Assembly: GCF_028683135.1 (NCBI RefSeq)
Contig: NZ_JAJUBB010000016.1
Span: 1-64,000 of the forward strand
DNA from: Enterovibrio qingdaonensis
Lineage (GTDB): Bacteria; Pseudomonadota; Gammaproteobacteria; Enterobacterales; Vibrionaceae
DNA: 64,000 nucleotides
Reading direction: 5' to 3'
In this document: positions 39,140-48,580 of the stretch, piece after piece
How positions within the stretch are numbered: the stretch's first letter is position 1
Layout of the letters: every line of letters starts with the position of its first letter
Translations under genes and position numbers: made by a program
The notes under the pieces: generated by a model
The model's database searches: none
Seen by the model: the letters and a program-made list of their open reading frames with translations, nothing else
Told to the model about the DNA's origin: nothing

Positions 39140-41458
39140 ATGTTGAATAAAAACGAGAATTTGCGCCCGCCTGTGAGCATGGCTGCTAGATTGGTTGGGC
39201 GAATATTGTTGGTATGTACATTGCTGGCCTTTCTGGTTGCAGCGTTTGCGCTGTATCTTGATTATCAGGCGCGTTACCAGCAAGCACGGGAAAATGCATT
39301 GCTGATCAAATCAACAGATCTGCCAGCTGTGGCAAGCAGTGTTTGGCAAGAAGATGTTGAACAACTGAAAGTGGTTACAGACGGGATATTTCGAAATCCG
39401 GATGTTGCGTATGTTCTTGTTTACGATAATGACCGTGTCTTGGCCGAGGCAGGTGGCAGGCCGCCTGAGCCAAAGCTAGAGTATGAATGGCCGATCGAAT
39501 ATGCCCAGTTTGGTGAAAAGTTTGAGCTTGGGTACATAAAAGTCGATATCAGCCTTCAGCATATCTATAACAGCCTTACCGATCGATTTATCACCTTACT
39601 TTTATTCTTAGGTGCCGCGACGCTGGTTCTGGGCGGTATTGTATTTATCATTGTTTATGTTGATGTGGTGCGCCCTTTGATTTGGATATCAAAAGGTGTC
39701 ACCAAGTTCGATATTGACAACCTTCCCGAGCCAATAGAGCCCCCGCAGAAAAGCATGGGTGAGGAACTGGTCCAGCTATACACCCAATACAACAACACTG
39801 TTGAGCGAATGCGAAACAACAGTGAAGAGCTGAAGGAATCCAAGCACGTCGCTGAACGAGCGAATAAAAAGAAAAGTGAGTTTCTTGCCAATATGAGCCA
39901 TGAAATTCGAACGCCAATGAATGGCATCATCGGAATGTCTTCACTGCTTAAAGGTACCAAGCTAGATGCGGAGCAGCGTGAGTTCATCGAGATGCTTGAA
40001 ACCTCTTCGCTGACCTTATTGGATATCATCAATGACATCCTCGATTTTTCAAAAATTGAAGCAGGAAAGCTCGAACTGGACACAGTAGAACTCAATGTCT
40101 TTGAGCTGAACAAAGACATTGAGCAAATGTTTAAGCTTCGAACGAAGGAGAAAAGCATTGATTTCGAGTGCTTTGTTGACCCAGAGATCACTCCGTTACT
40201 GATGGGAGATGCACCAAGACTCAGGCAGGTAATGATTAACTTGGTGGGTAACGCTGTTAAGTTTACAGAGAAAGGCAGTGTTAAGGTAAACCTTAAATTA
40301 GTAGGGGAGTCCGGGGATTTCTGTACGATATTGTTTGAGGTGACGGATTCTGGGATTGGTATCCCTGAAGATAAATTAAAAACCGTTTTCGAAAAGTTCG
40401 AACAAGCCGATGGCAGTACAACGCGCAATTTTGGGGGAACAGGGCTGGGGCTTGCCATTTCAAAGCAGATCGTTGATTTGATGTATGGCGAGTTGTCGGT
40501 AGATAGCCAAGAGCATGTCGGTAGCCGCTTTTTCTTTACGGCAACCTTTGAGAGGGCACAGGAGCCGGAAGCGACACCCATTGATGCGCTTCTATTTGCA
40601 GATACAGAAATGCTGTTGGTCGATGACAGCCGCCTGAACATGCGTATCACCAGTATTCAATTGGGCAATTTGGGCTGCCATATCACCTGTTGTATGCGGC
40701 CGGAAGATGCTGAGGAAATGATTGCTGAACGCCTAGATACGGCCAAGCCATATAAAATTGTTATTTTGGATAAGTTGATGCCAAGTGTGGATGGTTTCTC
40801 AGTCGCGTCGCAATTGAAGAAACGTTTTGGTGCTCGATGCCCTAGCTTGATGATGATAACGGCGGCCCCGGAAGTTCATGACAACGTGAAGTTAGATACG
40901 CTCGGTATAGAGGGTTACCTTTCCCGCCCTTACAAATTCAGCGACCTAAAAAGCACAATTCTCCGTGTATTGCGGCATCAACAGCCTCAACTTGGCGTTG
41001 TGTCATCGCTGAACTCTCCTAAAACGCAACACGTGGGTGAGTCTGCCATCGCTTCGGTGGCGTTTTCAGCGAGAATATTGGTTGTCGAAGACACCAAAGT
41101 GAACCAACGGGTGACTGAAGCCATGCTGACAAAAATGGGTGTGGATGTCGTGATCGCTGAGAATGGTAAAATTGCCGTTGAGTATTGTGAAAGCGATATG
41201 TTTGATTTGATTTTTATGGACTGCCAAATGCCGGTTATGGATGGGTTCCAGGCTGCACGGATGATTAGGGATCACCATCTGGCGGATCATGCACCTATCG
41301 TTGCATTAACTGCTAATGCAACGTCAAAAGACAGAGAAGAGTGCTTGAAGTCAGGGATGGATGACTATATTGCTAAGCCTGTCAGTAAAGCCGATCTTGA
41401 ACGCATGTTGCGGGTTCATCTTCCCCCAATGAATAAAGAAGAAGCACAAACACGGTAG
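39140..41458 (+). CDS. Hybrid sensor histidine kinase with two receiver domains
   Basis: 772 residues. Membrane helix 1 is at about 17-40, a periplasmic domain at 41-150, helix 2 at about 151-175, then a HAMP/coiled-coil linker. The phosphoacceptor is His254 ('[12 protein letters not shown]'), and the ATPase domain has '[10 protein letters not shown]' and 'GTGLGLAIS'. Receiver 1 (about 490-612) has Asp544, but the conserved lysine is Arg597 ('YLSRPYK'). Receiver 2 (about 645-765) is complete, with Asp694 and Lys746. There is no HPt domain, so phosphate must pass to a separate HPt protein. Divergent from the solute-binding protein/PilZ operon. Confidence 0.92.
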   Translation: MLNKNENLRPPVSMAARLVGRILLVCTLLAFLVAAFALYLDYQARYQQARENALLIKSTDLPAVASSVWQEDVEQLKVVTDGIFRNPDVAYVLVYDNDRVLAEAGGRPPEPKLEYEWPIEYAQFGEKFELGYIKVDISLQHIYNSLTDRFITLLLFLGAATLVLGGIVFIIVYVDVVRPLIWISKGVTKFDIDNLPEPIEPPQKSMGEELVQLYTQYNNTVERMRNNSEELKESKHVAERANKKKSEFLANMSHEIRTPMNGIIGMSSLLKGTKLDAEQREFIEMLETSSLTLLDIINDILDFSKIEAGKLELDTVELNVFELNKDIEQMFKLRTKEKSIDFECFVDPEITPLLMGDAPRLRQVMINLVGNAVKFTEKGSVKVNLKLVGESGDFCTILFEVTDSGIGIPEDKLKTVFEKFEQADGSTTRNFGGTGLGLAISKQIVDLMYGELSVDSQEHVGSRFFFTATFERAQEPEATPIDALLFADTEMLLVDDSRLNMRITSIQLGNLGCHITCCMRPEDAEEMIAERLDTAKPYKIVILDKLMPSVDGFSVASQLKKRFGARCPSLMMITAAPEVHDNVKLDTLGIEGYLSRPYKFSDLKSTILRVLRHQQPQLGVVSSLNSPKTQHVGESAIASVAFSARILVVEDTKVNQRVTEAMLTKMGVDVVIAENGKIAVEYCESDMFDLIFMDCQMPVMDGFQAARMIRDHHLADHAPIVALTANATSKDREECLKSGMDDYIAKPVSKADLERMLRVHLPPMNKEEAQTR

Positions 41459-41472
41459 TGGTTGATTGACAT

Positions 41473-41507
41473 AAAAAAAGGGCTAGCAAATCGCTAGCCC
41501 TTTTTTG
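41473..41507. terminator. Bidirectional terminator
   Basis: GGGCTAGC and GCTAGCCC form an 8-bp stem with an AAATC loop. It is flanked by seven A on the left and six T on the right, so it serves both the hybrid kinase and the convergent satP gene. Confidence 0.9.
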
Positions 41508-41524
41508 TATTGCGTCGTTGCTAT

Positions 41525-42124
41525 TTATGCTGCTACTTCTGCAGTCGCAACGTTAACGACTGGCTTTTTCTTTTCGCCGATAGGCAAGATAGTGCGGCCG
41601 TATTCGTTGTTCAGCACTTGTGCCATCGCGAAGTAGATTGCGCTAGCACCACAGAAGATACCTTCGATACCTGCGATTGTGCCGATCAGGGTGCTGCCAG
41701 TGAAATCACGTGCTGCTAGAAGGAAGAACAGAACAGTCAGAGAACCGAAAACCACTTGTTTCGCTACTGGGTAGCACAGTGAACCGATAAACATAAAGCC
41801 AGTGAAGATACCCCATAGAGCAAGGTACCAACCCATGAATGATGCAGGGCTTGCAGGCAGACCCATGTATGGCATTACGATAAGACCAACCAGTGTCAGC
41901 CAGAAAAGGCCGTAAGACGTGAACGCGGTAGTACCGAAGGTATCACCACGTTTGAAGCACATCATGCCTACCAATACTTGGCTCAAACCACCGTAAAAAA
42001 TTCCCATGGCTAGGATCATAGAATCAATTGGGAAAAAGCCTGCATTGTGGATGTTTAGCAGGATTGTGGTCATACCAAAGCCCATTAAGCCTAATGGGGC
42101 TGGGTTGGCCAATTTCGTAGACAT
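41525..42124 (-). CDS. satP: Acetate/succinate transporter, SatP (GPR1/FUN34/YaaH)
   Basis: 199 residues with six membrane helices. The family signature [14 protein letters not shown] (about 7-20) and the later '[16 protein letters not shown]' are diagnostic. SatP moves acetate and succinate with protons across the inner membrane. The start has an AGGAACG site. A good CRP site about 120 bases upstream suggests induction when preferred sugars are exhausted, as known for acetate uptake genes. Confidence 0.93.
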   Translation of the reverse strand: MSTKLANPAPLGLMGFGMTTILLNIHNAGFFPIDSMILAMGIFYGGLSQVLVGMMCFKRGDTFGTTAFTSYGLFWLTLVGLIVMPYMGLPASPASFMGWYLALWGIFTGFMFIGSLCYPVAKQVVFGSLTVLFFLLAARDFTGSTLIGTIAGIEGIFCGASAIYFAMAQVLNNEYGRTILPIGEKKKPVVNVATAEVAA

Positions 42125-42242
42125 TCGCGCGTTCCTATAAAAAAAGTTGATAAAAAATGCGCGCGAATTTTAGTTGAGTGTAAGCAAAAATGAAAAAGCC
42201 AATAGTGGAAACTAAGATTGCATTTTGCGTAACCTATTGATG

Positions 42243-42262
42243 TTTGTGATTAATATCACTAT
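42243..42262. promoter_or_regulatory. CRP-binding site upstream of satP
   Basis: TGTGA-TTAATA-TCACT (42245-42260) differs from the CRP consensus TGTGA-N6-TCACA at one base and has AT-rich flanks. It is centred about 128 bases upstream of the satP start. Confidence 0.7.
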
Positions 42263-42335
42263 TTTTTGGCGTGGTTGAATCAAGGCTGTGCACGCTTTGA
42301 ACACATGGTAACTGTCTATTTTCCTTCATTAAAAT

Positions 42336-42366
42336 AAAAAAAGCACCTGAGATGACAGGTGCTTTT
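42336..42366 (-). terminator. Terminator of the glycerol-type ABC operon
   Basis: Read leftward, AAGCACCTG and CAGGTGCTT form a 9-bp stem with a 6-base loop, followed by a run of T. Confidence 0.85.
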
Positions 42367-42382
42367 AGTGGGAAAAATTAAA

Positions 42383-44116
42383 TTACATTGCTGACTTCCA
42401 TTCTTCGAGCAACTTATCGTAATTGATCGTTTGTCCCTGAGGTTTTTCGTTCTGCAACTTGGCTTTTGGCGCGCCAGGCAGTTCGAGCCAGTAAGAGGCA
42501 TCACGTGGTTTGTTTAACTTAGGACCACATTCACCCTGTACTTTCGCACGCTCTAGACGCTGGAGTACACGGTCTTGCGCTTTTGCCAGACCATCAAGTG
42601 CTTCCTGTGGTGTTTTCTCACCGTTTGCTGCTTCCGCGATAAACTGCCACCAAAGCTGTGCGAGTTTTGGATAATCAGGCACGTTTGTACCTGTTGGTGT
42701 CCACTGAACACGCGCAGGACTGCGGTAGAATTCCACCAAACCGCCCAATTTTGGCGCGACGTCTGTCATGGCTTGAGAGTTAATGTCAGATTCACGAATT
42801 GGCGTCAGACCCACGAGTGTTTTCTTGAGTGAGATTGATTTGGCCACGGTGAACTGCGCATAAAGCCATGCTGCCATGCGGCGTTTAGGCTCGGTGGACT
42901 TCATCAGTGTCCATGAGCCCGCATCTTGATAACCAAGCTTCATGCCATCTTCCCAGTAAGGTCCGCGAGGTGAAGGTGCCATACGCCATTTCGGTGTGCC
43001 ATCCTCGTTCACCACAGCCAGACCGGGTTTGGTCATGTCGGCGGTAAAGGCGGTGTACCAGAAGATTTGCTGAGCAATAGACCCTTGAGCAGGAACCGGT
43101 CCCGCTTCGGAGAACGTCATGCCTTGGGCTTCTGGTGGCGCAAACTCACGCAGCCAATCCACATATTTGGTCGTGGCGAAGACGGCCGCAGGGCCATTTG
43201 TCGCGCCGCCACGTTCAACACTTGAGCCCACAGGTGAACAGCCATCTACGCGAATGCCCCATTCGTCAACAGGAATGCCGTTGGGGATGCCTTTGTCGCC
43301 CGCACCCGCCATGGAGAACCATGCATCGGTAAAACGCCAACCGAGAGACGGGTCTTTCTTGCCGTAGTCCATGTGACCATAGACGCGCTCACCATCGATT
43401 TCTTTTACGTGAACCGAAAAGAACTCGGCAATATCTTCATAGGCAGACCAGTTAACAGGAACACCTAACTCATACCCGTAGATTTTTTTAAATTGCGCTT
43501 TCAGATCGTCACGAGCAAACCAATCGGCGCGGAACCAATAAAGGTTGGCAAACTGCTGGTCAGGCAGTTGGTAGATTTTTCCGTCCGGGCCAGTGGTAAA
43601 GCTGATGCCGATAAAGTCGTCAAGGTCCAGTGTTGGCAGCGTAACGTCTTTCCCTTCGCTGGTGATGTAGTCACTGATCGGGAACACTTTGCCATAACGC
43701 AGGTGCGTACCAATCAAGTCTGAGTCATTGATGTAGGCATCATAAATACTGCGGTTTGATTGCATCTCAGTTTGCAGTTTTTCTACCACATCCCCTTCTT
43801 GAATCAGGTCGTGCGTCACTTTAATACCTGTGATTTGCTCAAAGGCTTTTGCGAGCACTTTCGATTCATATTCATGGGTTGTGATGGTTTCAGATACGAC
43901 TTTGATTTCCATGCCACGGAAAGGTTTAGCGGCTTCAGTAAACCACGCCATTTCCTTTAGCTGATCATCTTTGCTTAGCGTCGATGGTGTAAATTCATCA
44001 CTCACCCATTTTGCTGCAGCGTCGCTGTACTGGTCGGCGAGGGCTGCCGGTGCCAGTAGTGTACCTATCAGACACCCTAAGGGCGTCCATTTGGATACAG
44101 CAGGCAGATGCTTCAT
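42383..44116 (-). CDS. glpV: Glycerol-type ABC transporter substrate-binding protein
   Basis: 577 residues with a signal peptide (about 1-27, cleaved near ALA). It is longer than typical family 1 binding proteins, as is usual for GlpV-like proteins. 'FGSLAR'-type features are absent, but 'YWFRADWFARDDLKAQFKKIYGYEL' and 'SWTLMKSTEPKRRMAAWLYAQF' fit this subgroup. It is the last gene of a six-gene leftward operon with the order of the rhizobial glycerol transporter (S-T-P-Q-U-V). The ligand, probably glycerol or a related polyol, is inferred from that order and from the DUF2160 gene. Ribosome binding site AAAGGAGCG. Confidence 0.85.
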   Translation of the reverse strand: MKHLPAVSKWTPLGCLIGTLLAPAALADQYSDAAAKWVSDEFTPSTLSKDDQLKEMAWFTEAAKPFRGMEIKVVSETITTHEYESKVLAKAFEQITGIKVTHDLIQEGDVVEKLQTEMQSNRSIYDAYINDSDLIGTHLRYGKVFPISDYITSEGKDVTLPTLDLDDFIGISFTTGPDGKIYQLPDQQFANLYWFRADWFARDDLKAQFKKIYGYELGVPVNWSAYEDIAEFFSVHVKEIDGERVYGHMDYGKKDPSLGWRFTDAWFSMAGAGDKGIPNGIPVDEWGIRVDGCSPVGSSVERGGATNGPAAVFATTKYVDWLREFAPPEAQGMTFSEAGPVPAQGSIAQQIFWYTAFTADMTKPGLAVVNEDGTPKWRMAPSPRGPYWEDGMKLGYQDAGSWTLMKSTEPKRRMAAWLYAQFTVAKSISLKKTLVGLTPIRESDINSQAMTDVAPKLGGLVEFYRSPARVQWTPTGTNVPDYPKLAQLWWQFIAEAANGEKTPQEALDGLAKAQDRVLQRLERAKVQGECGPKLNKPRDASYWLELPGAPKAKLQNEKPQGQTINYDKLLEEWKSAM

Positions 44117-44141
44117 AGTTTCGCTCCTTTGTCGTGTTTCC

Positions 44142-44414
44142 TTATCCCCAACGCAGCACAGTGATCAGCCAAACAATGGAAATCCCAAAAGGATACCAAA
44201 TGGCCAGTTCTGTGCCGCCAATGAAGAACAAGTGGATATAGGCACTGCCCAGCAGCCCTATAAAGAGTCGATCACCTCGTGTTGTGCGGATCGGGAGAAA
44301 TCCCTTTCGTTCCACACAAGGACGAAGTACTTCGAATATGGTCATTGCCGCTAACATGCAGGCAATGGTGATAAAAAATAGTGCGCTTGGGAGTGTCCAT
44401 GCCATCCAGCCCAT
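44142..44414 (-). CDS. glpU: DUF2160 small membrane protein (GlpU-like)
   Basis: 90 residues with two to three membrane segments and the conserved 'TRGDRLFIGLLGSAYIHL' loop of DUF2160. The family occurs almost only between permease and binding-protein genes of glycerol-type ABC systems, as here (25 bases before glpV, 11 bases after glpQ). Its role in the transporter is unknown. AAGGAGAATC ribosome binding site. Confidence 0.88.
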   Translation of the reverse strand: MGWMAWTLPSALFFITIACMLAAMTIFEVLRPCVERKGFLPIRTTRGDRLFIGLLGSAYIHLFFIGGTELAIWYPFGISIVWLITVLRWG

Positions 44415-44425
44415 CGTGATTCTCC

Positions 44426-45223
44426 TTATACGCGTCCGAGTGCGAAGCCTTTAGCGACATGGTTTCTGACAAACCAAATCACCAGAAGCCCCGGCACAAT
44501 AGTAAGTACACCTGCTGCCGCCAAGACGCCCCAGTCAATGCCGGATGCACTGACCGTTCGTGTCATGGTGGCAACAATGGGTTTGGCGTTAACCGACGTC
44601 AGCGTTCGGGCAAGCAGTAGCTCCACCCAACTGAACATGAAGCAGAAAAAGGCAGTGACACCAATGCCTGAGCGGATCATGGGAATGAAAATCCGCACAA
44701 AGAATTTTGGAAAGCTGTAGCCATCGATATACGCGGTTTCGTCAATCTCTTTTGGCACGCCGGACATAAAGCCTTCCAAAATCCACACCGCCAGCGGCAC
44801 ATTGAACAAACAGTGCGCCAGTGCAACGGCGATATGTGTGTCAAACAAGCCAACCGAGCTGTAGAGCTGGAAAAAAGGCAGCAAGAACACCGCAGGCGGT
44901 GCCATACGGTTGGTCAATAGCCAGAAGAAGAGGTGCTTATCGCCGACGAACTTGTAACGCGAAAACGCGTAAGCAGCGGGTAAGGCGACAGCCAATGACA
45001 ACAGGGTGTTGATCGTCACATAGGTCAGTGAGTTTAAGTATCCGTTGTACCAACTAGGGTCAGAGAAAATGACGATGTAGTTATCCAACGTGAAGGATTG
45101 AGGCCAGAAGGTTAGCCTGCCTAAAATTTCTTCATTGGTTTTGAATGACATCATCAACAGCCAGTAAATCGGTGCCATCAGGAAAATAATGTAGGCAAGA
45201 AGGCCAATGGTTTTTCTGTTCAT
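44426..45223 (-). CDS. glpQ: Glycerol-type ABC transporter permease
   Basis: 265 residues with six membrane helices, MalG-like. The EAA-type loop 'DETAYIDGYSFPKFFVRIFIPMIR' is near 160-183. It is 2 bases downstream of the first permease gene and part of the same operon. It pairs with GlpP in the membrane and docks to the GlpS/GlpT ATPases. Confidence 0.9.
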   Translation of the reverse strand: MNRKTIGLLAYIIFLMAPIYWLLMMSFKTNEEILGRLTFWPQSFTLDNYIVIFSDPSWYNGYLNSLTYVTINTLLSLAVALPAAYAFSRYKFVGDKHLFFWLLTNRMAPPAVFLLPFFQLYSSVGLFDTHIAVALAHCLFNVPLAVWILEGFMSGVPKEIDETAYIDGYSFPKFFVRIFIPMIRSGIGVTAFFCFMFSWVELLLARTLTSVNAKPIVATMTRTVSASGIDWGVLAAAGVLTIVPGLLVIWFVRNHVAKGFALGRV

Positions 45224-45225
45224 GA

Positions 45226-46095
45226 TTAGGCCCTCTTATCCATGTTGGTCATGGCGGTGTAGAACACCCAACAAACCAGAAGAATGATCAAGAAGTAGAT
45301 GATCGAAAACGCTGCAGCAGGACCAATGTCAAACTGACCGACCGCCATTTTTGTTAATGCTTGAGACAAGAAGGTTGTGGCGTTGCCGGGGCCGCCGCCA
45401 GTCAGTACAAATGGCTCTGTGTAAATCATAAAGCTGTCCATAAACCGAAGCAGAACCCCGAGAAGCAACACGCTTTTCAGCTTGGGAAGTTGGATGTATC
45501 TGAACACTGCCCAGTTAGAAGCGCGGTCGATTTTTGCTGCTTGGTAGTACACATCGGGAATGGCGCGGAGCCCGGAGTAGCAAAGCAGAGCGACCAAAGA
45601 GGTCCAGTGCCACACGTCCATCACAAGCACAGTGATCCAAGCGTCAACGGGGTCGGCGGCGTAGTTGTATTGCACGCCAATGCTGTTTAAGAACCAGCCA
45701 AGAAGACCAATGTCAGCACGTCCAAAGATTTGCCAGATGGTGCCAACGACGTTCCATGGGATCAGCAGTGGAATCGCGAGAATGATAAGCACGATGGAGG
45801 CCTTAAACCCGCGCGCTGGCATTGTGAGTGCGACAGCGATGCCCAGTGGAATTTCTATCGCCAATACACTGAAAGAATAAATAAACTGGCGAACTAACGA
45901 GTCATGCAGGCGCGGATCGTTCAGGATTTCTCGGTACCACTCAGTACCGACGAAGTAACGGGTGTTTTGGTCAAAAATGTCCTGAATGGAATAATTGACC
46001 ACTGTCATCAAAGGAATGATGGCGGAGAAGGCAACCAACAAAAACACCGGAAGAACGAGTAGCCACGCGCGATTGTTTTCCGTTTTAGTCTGCAT
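45226..46095 (-). CDS. glpP: Glycerol-type ABC transporter permease
   Basis: 289 residues, MalF-like, with six helices starting 'WLLVLPVFLLVAFSAIIPLMTV'. The EAA loop is present as 'YQAAKIDRASNWAVFRYIQLPKLK' (about 183-206). The start overlaps the end of the second ATPase gene by 11 bases, which indicates translational coupling. Confidence 0.9.
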   Translation of the reverse strand: MQTKTENNRAWLLVLPVFLLVAFSAIIPLMTVVNYSIQDIFDQNTRYFVGTEWYREILNDPRLHDSLVRQFIYSFSVLAIEIPLGIAVALTMPARGFKASIVLIILAIPLLIPWNVVGTIWQIFGRADIGLLGWFLNSIGVQYNYAADPVDAWITVLVMDVWHWTSLVALLCYSGLRAIPDVYYQAAKIDRASNWAVFRYIQLPKLKSVLLLGVLLRFMDSFMIYTEPFVLTGGGPGNATTFLSQALTKMAVGQFDIGPAAAFSIIYFLIILLVCWVFYTAMTNMDKRA

Positions 46096-47227
46096 CCTGC
46101 GTCTCCTCGTTGATCACGTCCATTACCACGTCCGGCTCGCCGATCAGATATTCGTCAATGTAGAGTTTCAGCCATTGCGCTGGGAAGCTGATGAAGGCAT
46201 GGTCAGTGGGCTCCGGGTCTTCTTCCGCTATTCGGATCTTGAGAACCTGCTCGCCAAAAAGGACTGAAATGATTTTGTATGTCCCTAAATCTTCCACGTA
46301 TTGCACAGGAACTTGCCAAGCGTCGTCGCGTTGCTCCTGCCAAACGTGCACAAATTCGGGTCGAATGCCGACTTTGACGTTTGTGCTTTCCGTGGCGGCG
46401 AGTGCGGCACGTTGCTCAGCGGTGAGTGGCAAGTCATAGCGATTAAACGTGACGTTCCCATCCGCGTTCCGTTCGACCTCCAACAGGTTCATGCCGGGAC
46501 TGCCAATGAAGAAACCGACAAACGTATGGTTCGGTGTTTCAAATAACTCGCGAGGTGTGCCGAACTGGACGATTGCCCCGTCGTACATCACCGCGATTTC
46601 CTGCGCAAAGGTGGCAGCTTCCAGTTGGTCGTGGGTGACATAAATCATGGTGATATGGAATTGCTCATGAATTTGGCGCAGTTTGCGTCTGAGCTTCCAT
46701 TTGAGGTGTGGGTCGATGACTGTTAACGGTTCATCAAACAAGATGGCCGACACATCTTCGCGTACCAAACCGCGCCCCATAGAAACCTTTTGTTTCTCAT
46801 CGGCATTGAGGTTGCTGGCGCGCTTGTCGAGCACACTGGAAAGCTCTAAAAGCTCGGCCACTTCACTGACACGTGAGCGAACTTTGGCTTCCGGCGTTTT
46901 CATGTTTCGAAGCGGAAAGGCAAGGTTGTCGTACACCGTCATGGTGTCGTAAACAACCGGGAACTGGAAAACTTGCGCAATGTTTCGCTCTTGCGGGGCA
47001 AGGTGGCTGACGTCTTGTTTATCGAAGATCACCGAGCCTTCAGACGGCGTCAGAAGCCCAGAAATAATATTCAGCATGGTGCTTTTGCCACAGCCTGACG
47101 GGCCAAGTAATGCGTAAGCTCCCCCGTTTCGCCATACGTGTGTCATTCTTCTAATTGCATAATCATCGCGGTGTTGCGGCGAACGTTGGTAAGAATGAGC
47201 AAGGGATTGAAGCGTAATTTCTGCCAT
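46085..47227 (-). CDS. glpT: Glycerol-type ABC ATPase with degenerate signature
   Basis: 380 residues. Walker A 'GPSGCGKST' (Lys48), Walker B with Glu166 ('ILFDEPL') and switch His199 ('YVTHDQ') are intact. The signature motif, however, reads LNADE at 140-144 instead of LSGGQ. A C-terminal TOBE-type domain follows. It therefore cannot complete the ATP site of its partner, while its own ATP site can use the canonical signature of GlpS. It is 9 bases behind glpS and overlaps glpP. The same asymmetry probably exists throughout this subfamily, but I cannot confirm that here. Confidence 0.88.
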   Translation of the reverse strand: MAEITLQSLAHSYQRSPQHRDDYAIRRMTHVWRNGGAYALLGPSGCGKSTMLNIISGLLTPSEGSVIFDKQDVSHLAPQERNIAQVFQFPVVYDTMTVYDNLAFPLRNMKTPEAKVRSRVSEVAELLELSSVLDKRASNLNADEKQKVSMGRGLVREDVSAILFDEPLTVIDPHLKWKLRRKLRQIHEQFHITMIYVTHDQLEAATFAQEIAVMYDGAIVQFGTPRELFETPNHTFVGFFIGSPGMNLLEVERNADGNVTFNRYDLPLTAEQRAALAATESTNVKVGIRPEFVHVWQEQRDDAWQVPVQYVEDLGTYKIISVLFGEQVLKIRIAEEDPEPTDHAFISFPAQWLKLYIDEYLIGEPDVVMDVINEETQDAD

Positions 47228-47236
47228 GATGCGCTC

Positions 47237-48316
47237 CTAAATCCGACGGGCTGATTGGATCAGCTTTTTTTGATGGTCAAAGACATACAGCTTATGGGTA
47301 GGGACATAGATGCTGATTTTCTCGTCGACGTCATAGTCATGTACGCCCGGCAAATGGAGCACCATGTTGATGTCGCGGTTACGCACATGCAGGAAGGTTT
47401 CACTGCCACTGATCTCGGCTAGCTCAACGTCGACCACGAGCTCGAGGTCGTCATCATTGCGTGGAACAAGGCTCAAGTGATTCGGACGAATGCCGAACTG
47501 GTAACTGCCTTCGGAAAGCTCACCTAAGTCGGTGTTCAGTGGGAAGTGAATGTGTTCATCGAACGACACATTGCCGTCTCCGACGCTGCCGTTAATGAGA
47601 TTAATGGGCGGTTCACCAAACAGCTCAGCACAGGTCACCGAAGCGGGGTGGTGATAGACCTCCGCAGTTGGCCCCGTTTGAATGACATTGCCCTCGTGCA
47701 TAAGCACCACATTACCTCCTAAGGCGAGAGCTTCGTTCGGTTCGGTCGTTGCATAGACAGCAATGGTGTTACGTTGAGAAAACAGTTCTCGCATTTCCTG
47801 TCGCAGTTCTTCGCGGAGTTTGTAATCGAGATTCACAAGCGGTTCGTCGAACAGAATGAGGTCGGCGTTTTTGACGAGAGCTCTTGCCATTGCTGTGCGT
47901 TGTTGTTGGCCACCGGAGAGCTCAAGCGGGAAATGATTAAGAAAGTTTTCTATGTGAAGCATTTCCGCTGTTTCTTGAACTCGCTCTTTGATCACCTGCT
48001 CAGACTGTTTCTCAAGACGAAGTGGCGAGGCAATATTTTCAAACACAGTCAAATTGGGGTAGTTGATAAATTGCTGGTAAACCATCGAGACATTGCGTTC
48101 GCGCACAGGGACGCCAGTGACATCCTGACCGTTAAATAACACACGTCCGGAAGATGGACGGTCTAGCCCAGCCATTAACCGCATCAAGCTGGTTTTACCT
48201 GCCAAGGTCCTCCCGAGGAGGACGTTAAACGAGCCGGGCTCAATGCGAATATTGATGTCGTCCAGCCAGCATTCGTTGTTACTTATTCTCGTGACATTTT
48301 CTAATTCAAGTGACAT
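47237..48316 (-). CDS. glpS: Glycerol-type ABC ATPase lacking the switch histidine
   Basis: 359 residues. Walker A is 'GRTLAGKTS' (Lys41), the signature LSGGQ (133-137) is intact, and Walker B ends 'LILFDEPL' (Glu158). Where MalK-type ATPases have Thr-His-Asp, this protein has Thr-Thr-Glu (Thr191), so the switch histidine is missing. It is the complement of GlpT's defect. It is the first gene of the operon, with a GGAG site and a sigma-54 promoter about 90 bases upstream. Confidence 0.88.
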   Translation of the reverse strand: MSLELENVTRISNNECWLDDINIRIEPGSFNVLLGRTLAGKTSLMRLMAGLDRPSSGRVLFNGQDVTGVPVRERNVSMVYQQFINYPNLTVFENIASPLRLEKQSEQVIKERVQETAEMLHIENFLNHFPLELSGGQQQRTAMARALVKNADLILFDEPLVNLDYKLREELRQEMRELFSQRNTIAVYATTEPNEALALGGNVVLMHEGNVIQTGPTAEVYHHPASVTCAELFGEPPINLINGSVGDGNVSFDEHIHFPLNTDLGELSEGSYQFGIRPNHLSLVPRNDDDLELVVDVELAEISGSETFLHVRNRDINMVLHLPGVHDYDVDEKISIYVPTHKLYVFDHQKKLIQSARRI

Positions 48317-48404
48317 GACAACTCCGTGTCAGATGGGGCGAATCGTTGTGCTGCGTAACATTCTTTGTAGTGCGCACATGCTCATCACAATCAGAATGAC
48401 ATAC

Positions 48405-48419
48405 GCTAGAACCGTGCCA
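48405..48419 (-). promoter_or_regulatory. Sigma-54 promoter of the glycerol-type ABC operon
   Basis: Read leftward the sequence is TGGCACG-GTTC-TAGC. This matches the -24/-12 consensus TGGCACG-N4-TTGC at every fixed position but one, with exact GG-GC spacing. It is 89 bases upstream of glpS and faces it. A sigma-54 activator gene is divergent. Confidence 0.82.
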
Positions 48420-48482
48420 ATTTAGATCGAAAATTTAACATGTTGTTTTTCTTAATATTGCCAATCGGGGTGGTCAGTTAGC

Positions 48483-48531
48483 TGTTCATCGACTGTTCAG
48501 TGTTTTGTTGACGGTTAACAATTTGTGAACA
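48483..48531. promoter_or_regulatory. Candidate upstream activator sites (TGTTCA repeats)
   Basis: TGTTCA occurs at 48483-48488 and 48494-48499, and inverted as TGAACA at 48526-48531. The sites are 64-112 bases upstream of the -24 element, the usual distance for a sigma-54 activator. They lie 50-98 bases before the activator gene itself, so they could serve both directions. Confidence 0.55.
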
Positions 48532-48580
48532 ATGCTTAACGCTCACAGGAATGTTCGAATGAGCGATAAAGGAGAGAGAG

